Source of the DNA: Vulcanimicrobiia bacterium
GTDB taxonomy: Bacteria; Vulcanimicrobiota; Vulcanimicrobiia; Vulcanimicrobiales; Vulcanimicrobiaceae
Assembly: GCA_025451135.1 (NCBI GenBank)
Contig: JANWKW010000056.1
Coordinates: forward strand, 1-17,662
Length of the DNA: 17,662 nt
Direction of reading: 5' to 3'
The translations under genes were made by a program, and so were the position numbers. Shown in pieces: positions 14,725-17,662 of this stretch (positions are counted from its first letter, which is position 1; each line of letters begins with the position of its first letter). Below the pieces are notes generated by a model. The model worked only from the letters and a program-made list of their open reading frames with translations. It had not been told where the DNA came from and made no database searches.

Positions 14725-14743
14725 GCCGGGGTTGAACCTCGGC
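14725..14743. promoter_or_regulatory. 19-bp imperfect palindrome upstream of the aminotransferase operon
   Basis: GCCGGGGTTGAACCTCGGC pairs with itself at all arm positions except one G:T, around a central G. It lies in the 143-bp gap between dusB and the aminotransferase start, about 70 bp from the latter. It could be an operator for the operon or a hairpin at the end of dusB. Its TTCAACC core imitates a tRNA T-loop, but no tRNA can be built around it. Confidence 0.35.
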
Positions 14744-14798
14744 CGGCCGCGTGATAAGGCGATGTGGTATCAGGTTGCTTGTCTTTCCCGCGCCGCGC

Positions 14799-15803
14799 CT
14801 AGGCGGCTACTGCGTCCGCTTCGAGGCCGGCGATGGTCTCTTCGATGATGGCGGCGACCTCGTCGGCGGAATCGATCGTCATGATCCGGGCGCGGAGCTG
14901 GGCGCCCCCGTGGATGCCTTTGAGGTAGAGCGCGACGTGCTTGCGCATCTGCGGAACCGCGCGCGCTTCGCCCAGCTCGGCGACCATCGTGCGCAGGTGC
15001 ACGATCGCGTAGCGCAACCGGTCGGCGGGACTCGGCGAGGGCCGGGCCTCCCGGCCTTCCATCAGGTCGGCGATCTGCGAGATCAGCCACGGGTTGCCCA
15101 GGGTCGCGCGGCCGAGCATGATCGCATCGACGCCGCTGTCGCGCATGCGCTGCATCGCCGTGTGCGAGTCGGCCAGATCGCCGTTGCCGATGACCGGGAT
15201 ATCGATCGCGCGTTTGAGCGCCGCGATGTGGTCCCAGTCCGCGCTGCCTTTGTAGAACTGCCGCGCCGTGCGCGCGTGCAGGGTGACGGCCTGCACGCCG
15301 ACGCTCTGCGCGCGTTTCGCGACGTCGACGTAGACCAGATCGCTCTCGGTCCAGCCCAGGCGCATCTTCATCGTGACCGGGCAGTCGACCGCATCGACGA
15401 CCGCACGCATGATCTCCTCACAGCGCTGCGGATCGCGCAGACAGGCCGAGCCGCCATTCGTCTTCACGACCTTGGGCGCCGGACAGCCGAAGTTGATGTC
15501 GACGATGTCGGCTCCGCATTCGCGCACGAGTTTGGCGGCATCCGCCATCGTCTGCGGGTCGTCGCCCCACAGCTGGGTCGAGACCGGGCTCTCGAGGCCG
15601 TGCCGGTCGATCATCTCCATCGTGCGCTTGCTTCCGAACTTGAGCGCGTTGGACGACACGAACTCGGTGACGGTCAGGCCCAGGCCGAACGGCTTGTAGA
15701 GGCCGCGCATGGTACGGTTGGTCACCCCCGACATCGGCGCGAGCACCAATGGGGGCCAGATGGAGATGCTGCCGATCTTCAGCGGGTCGACGGTACGAGC
15801 CAT
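14799..15803 (-). CDS. dusB: tRNA-dihydrouridine synthase (DusB family)
   Basis: An FMN enzyme that reduces uridine in the tRNA D-loop with NADPH. The 334-residue product starts MARTVDPLKIGSISIWPPLVLAPMSGVTN, contains TEFVSSNAL, DIVDINFGCPAPKVVKTNGGSACLRDP with the catalytic Cys, VTMKMRLGW, LHARTARQFYKGSADWDHIA, IPVIGNGDL and DAIMLGRATLGNPWL, ending in the helical RNA-binding domain (AVPQMRKHVALYLKG). The open frame extends to a GTG at 15830, but that would begin upstream of a TATACT -10 element, so the ATG at 15803 is preferred. A strong terminator separates it from the lipoprotein gene, so it has its own promoter. Confidence 0.95.
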   Translation of the reverse strand: MARTVDPLKIGSISIWPPLVLAPMSGVTNRTMRGLYKPFGLGLTVTEFVSSNALKFGSKRTMEMIDRHGLESPVSTQLWGDDPQTMADAAKLVRECGADIVDINFGCPAPKVVKTNGGSACLRDPQRCEEIMRAVVDAVDCPVTMKMRLGWTESDLVYVDVAKRAQSVGVQAVTLHARTARQFYKGSADWDHIAALKRAIDIPVIGNGDLADSHTAMQRMRDSGVDAIMLGRATLGNPWLISQIADLMEGREARPSPSPADRLRYAIVHLRTMVAELGEARAVPQMRKHVALYLKGIHGGAQLRARIMTIDSADEVAAIIEETIAGLEADAVAA

Positions 15804-15813
15804 GGCGCCGCCT

Positions 15814-15819
15814 AGTATA
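15814..15819 (-). promoter_or_regulatory. Candidate -10 element for dusB
   Basis: TATACT on the minus strand matches TATAAT at five of six positions and ends 10 bases before the dusB ATG (15803), predicting a leader of only about 4 nt. No good -35 is visible: the region 17 bp upstream is the U-tract of the preceding terminator. Confidence 0.45.
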
Positions 15820-15831
15820 CCACGGCCCACG

Positions 15832-15865
15832 AAAAAGGACGGGAGCGATCCACCCGCTCCCGTCC
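15832..15865 (-). terminator. Strong intrinsic terminator of the lipoprotein gene
   Basis: On the minus strand a perfect 11-bp stem, GGACGGGAGCG (15865-15855) with CGCTCCCGTCC (15847-15837), encloses a 7-nt loop and is followed by TTTTT (15836-15832). It begins 31 bases after the lipoprotein stop. Confidence 0.92.
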
Positions 15866-15896
15866 CGGCAAAACCCCGAAGATGTTCGGCGTCGAC

Positions 15897-17018
15897 CTAG
15901 TTGTACTGGACGCCGTTGACCACCACCCAGCCGCGGGTCGGCCACGAACCGGTGTCGTCTTCGGTCCAGTCGATGCCCTGGCTGCTGGCGCTGTCGTAGT
16001 AGTAGCGGCCCTGGACGGTCGAGTAGTCGCCGACCGCGACCCACGGCCAGGTGGCCGGCGGCGGGAGCGAGCCTCCGGCCATCGCATCGAGGTTGCAGAC
16101 GATCTCGATCTGATATCCGGACGGGAGCTGCACGTAGTAGTAACCGTGGTTACCGCTCGCCGTCTTCTTCTTCGGCAAGACTTGCGTCACGGCGCCGCAG
16201 ACGTTCTCTTCCTGATCGCCGTGGAGCGTGCCGGCGGCGAACGCGGACTGATCGGCCGTGAACTTGGCGTTGTTGCATAAGAACGCGGGCGTCGGCGTCG
16301 GTACGGGCGTCGCGGTCGGGGCCGGCGTCGAGGTCGGGACCGGCGTCGAGGTCGGAACGCCGGTCGGCGTCGGCGTCGGCGCCGGCGTGGAGGTTCCGCC
16401 CGAAGCCCACGCGACGTTGTCGACGTATTGGTAGACGTAGTCGCTTCCGTAGCCGTTGCCCTTGACGCCGAAGTACAGCCAGAGCGTCTGTCCGGCGTAC
16501 GCGCTCACGTCGTAGCTGCGTTTCACCCAACCGCCGGTGGTCGTCGCCTCTTTGAAGAGCTGCTTCACGACGGAGGTCGGGTTGTTGGTGCTGAGCAGAT
16601 CGGCTTCTTGATCCGCATAGGTGATCGTGTCGTTGGTACCTTCGTAGACCCAGAACGTGATCACGCCGCCGGCCGGGACGACCAGCTGCTGGCAGACGCC
16701 CTCGGTGCCGTTGACCTCGGGCTTCACGGTCCGGCCGTTGAGGTCGGAGACGGAGCCGGCTTCGTGCTGCGCGCTCGAGATCAGCGCGCTCTTCACACTG
16801 CCGCATTGCTGCCAGTAGGTGAACCCGCCGCTCTCAAAGCTGTGATCCTGGATGGTCGAGGTGACCGCCGCTCTGACGCCGGGTTCGCCCGCGGGCGCTT
16901 GGGGCGAGCCGGCGGCGGGCACGATGCCCGTTCCCGGCGACGAGGTCGAGCCGCCGCCACAGGCGGCCAGTGCGAGTGCGGCGACAAATCCGCCGGCGAG
17001 CCATCGTTTCTTCAGCAA
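15897..17018 (-). CDS. Lipoprotein with MAM-like domain, Pro-Thr linker and DUF3465-like domain
   Basis: A 373-residue secreted lipoprotein. The signal peptide ends in the lipobox LAAC (Cys20), then GGGSTSSPGT, a flexible linker. Residues about 55-205 look like a MAM/galactose-binding jelly roll: DHSFESGGFTYWQQCG, GGVITFWVYEG, GGWVKRSYDVSAYAGQTLWLYFGV, YQYVDNVAWAS. Residues about 207-245 are a TPTPTG/PVPTSTP linker. The C-terminal domain (about 246-373) has GNHGYYYVQLPSGYQIEIVCNLD and GIDWTEDDTGSWPTRGWVVVNGVQY, matching by eye the DUF3465 OB-fold pattern (a helix-free IHWTHxDxxGxHxxGW end). The start is TTG at 17018, five bases after GGAG. The combination suggests cell-surface ligand binding; no catalytic residues were identified. 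Confidence 0.75.
   Translation of the reverse strand: MLKKRWLAGGFVAALALAACGGGSTSSPGTGIVPAAGSPQAPAGEPGVRAAVTSTIQDHSFESGGFTYWQQCGSVKSALISSAQHEAGSVSDLNGRTVKPEVNGTEGVCQQLVVPAGGVITFWVYEGTNDTITYADQEADLLSTNNPTSVVKQLFKEATTTGGWVKRSYDVSAYAGQTLWLYFGVKGNGYGSDYVYQYVDNVAWASGGTSTPAPTPTPTGVPTSTPVPTSTPAPTATPVPTPTPAFLCNNAKFTADQSAFAAGTLHGDQEENVCGAVTQVLPKKKTASGNHGYYYVQLPSGYQIEIVCNLDAMAGGSLPPPATWPWVAVGDYSTVQGRYYYDSASSQGIDWTEDDTGSWPTRGWVVVNGVQYN
16286..16394. repeat. Degenerate tandem repeat encoding the Pro-Thr linker
   Basis: A run of GGCGTCGG-like units, including two near-identical 18-bp units (GGCGTCGAGGTCGG starting near 16324 and again near 16342), encodes residues about 209-245 of the lipoprotein (PTPTP and PTSTP units). 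Such low-complexity DNA is prone to length change by slippage. Confidence 0.7.
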
Positions 17019-17137
17019 TGCTGCTCCTTCGCGATACCGAGTGAAAAGTGCAATAGCCCAACCCTACACGAGAACGGTTAAGATTTCGATAAGGGCAGTT
17101 TACACTTAAGCGCGATCCATCACGGGATGCGGCGCGA
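17019..17137. other. Low-GC intergenic region before the lipoprotein gene
   Basis: This 119-bp gap between the coaX stop and the lipoprotein start is visibly less GC-rich than its surroundings (notably 17041-17110), as expected for a promoter region of the lipoprotein gene. GAAGGAG precedes the TTG start. No pair of -35 and -10 hexamers at proper spacing was convincing, and no terminator for coaX was found. Confidence 0.4.
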
Positions 17138-17662
17138 TTAGAGCGAGGCGTGGAAGAGGCGCAGGCCCTCGAGACTCAGGTGCGGATCGACCCGGTCGAT
17201 CACCGCGCAATTGCGCGCGACGACCTCGGACAGACCGCCGGTCGCGACCACCTTGGCATCGCAGCCCATCTCCGCGCGGAAGCGCTTCACCAGCGCTTCG
17301 GTCTGGCCGGCGAAGCCGTAGACGATGCCGGCCTGCAGCGCTTCGATCGTGGTGCGGCCGAGCGCGCGTCCCGGATCCTCGAGCGCGATCTGGGGGAGCT
17401 TGGCGGTGCGGCCGATCAGCGCGTCGATCGAGACGTTGATGCCCGGCGCGATCGCGACGCCGGCGTACGCCCCTTCCGGCGAGATCGCGGTGAACGCGGT
17501 GGCGGTGCCGTAGCTGACCACGATCAGCGGCGCGCCGTAGCGTTCTCGACCGCCGATCGCCGCCGCCACCAGATCCGCCCCGACCTCCGACGGGCGATCG
17601 GTCAACACCGGCATCAGCGTCTGCTTGTGGGCCTTGAGGAAGACCGGCGCGACGCCTAGGAA
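17138..17662 (-). CDS. coaX: Type III pantothenate kinase (5' end outside window)
   Basis: It phosphorylates pantothenate, the first step of coenzyme A synthesis, and needs a monovalent cation. The visible 174 residues are the C-terminal two-thirds: RPSEVGADLVAAAIG (with the catalytic-type Asp of the GxDR region, here followed by Leu rather than Arg), LIVVSYGTATAFTAISPEG, GVAIAPGINVSIDALIGRTAKLPQIAL, GRTTIEALQAGIVYGFAGQTEALVKRF and VVATGGLSEVVAR. The phosphate-binding GTAT segment is preceded by Ser where many CoaX have Asp. The frame stays open to the window edge without a start; the internal ATG at 17614 is not the real start. It is upstream of the lipoprotein gene on the same strand. Confidence 0.93.
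   Translation of the reverse strand, partial: FLGVAPVFLKAHKQTLMPVLTDRPSEVGADLVAAAIGGRERYGAPLIVVSYGTATAFTAISPEGAYAGVAIAPGINVSIDALIGRTAKLPQIALEDPGRALGRTTIEALQAGIVYGFAGQTEALVKRFRAEMGCDAKVVATGGLSEVVARNCAVIDRVDPHLSLEGLRLFHASL

Noticed and set aside
14715..14798. tRNA-like sequence on the minus strand: CGAGG-TTCAACC-CCCCG as a T-arm and CTTATCAC as an anticodon-like loop
   Set aside because: The T-stem has a mismatch, the anticodon loop would have 8 nt, there is no matching acceptor stem and no proper D-arm. Better described as a palindrome.
16286..16394. CRISPR-like or minisatellite array
   Set aside because: The units are short, degenerate and in frame with a Pro-Thr linker; there are no unique spacers and no cas genes.

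Overview
The window is about 17.7 kb of GC-rich, gene-dense bacterial DNA. Nearly all genes lie on the minus strand; only a MarR-family regulator and an AlkB-type dioxygenase are on the plus strand. Flagellar basal-body genes, a lipobox lipoprotein and a predicted outer-membrane-type protein suggest a diderm. The gene set and the very short flagellar rod and ring proteins remind me of uncultured lineages such as Eremiobacterota/Vulcanimicrobiota (WPS-2), but no rRNA is present, so this placement is a guess.

Reading along the minus strand from the right edge: a partial type III pantothenate kinase (coaX); a lipoprotein with a MAM-like domain, a Pro-Thr linker and a DUF3465-like domain, closed by a strong intrinsic terminator; dusB; a very tightly packed four-gene operon (class III aminotransferase, SRPBCC protein, acyl-ACP-reductase-like protein with the catalytic-type Cys, and a quinate-5-dehydrogenase-like protein); then plus-strand alkB, which overlaps the 5' end of an APC-family permease; then greA-lysS, a 51-residue metallothionein, an exported protein, a DUF5069 protein and truA. 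truA converges on the plus-strand marR, and the two share a CTAG stop. marR is divergent from rplM-rpsI. These are followed by a DUF3810 membrane metallopeptidase, a small unknown ORF, and flgC-fliE-fliF running off the left edge.

The housekeeping genes (coaX, dusB, greA, lysS, truA, rplM, rpsI) form a backbone with inserted accessory modules. As I recall, coaX-dus-greA-lysS are neighbours in many Firmicutes. Here the lipoprotein separates coaX from dus, and about 6 kb carrying the aminotransferase/reductase operon, alkB and the permease separates dus from greA. The operon is the best candidate for an undescribed system: an acyl-thioester reductase homologue next to a PLP aminotransferase and a lipid-binding-type SRPBCC protein suggests thioester to aldehyde to amine chemistry. 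That is inference.

Several starts (flgC, marR, dusB) lie only 6-10 nt after a good -10 hexamer, suggesting common leaderless or nearly leaderless transcripts. A terminator-like hairpin sits exactly on the start of the DUF3810 gene. No stretch over 300 bases lacks a gene, and no tRNA, rRNA, CRISPR or transposon was found.
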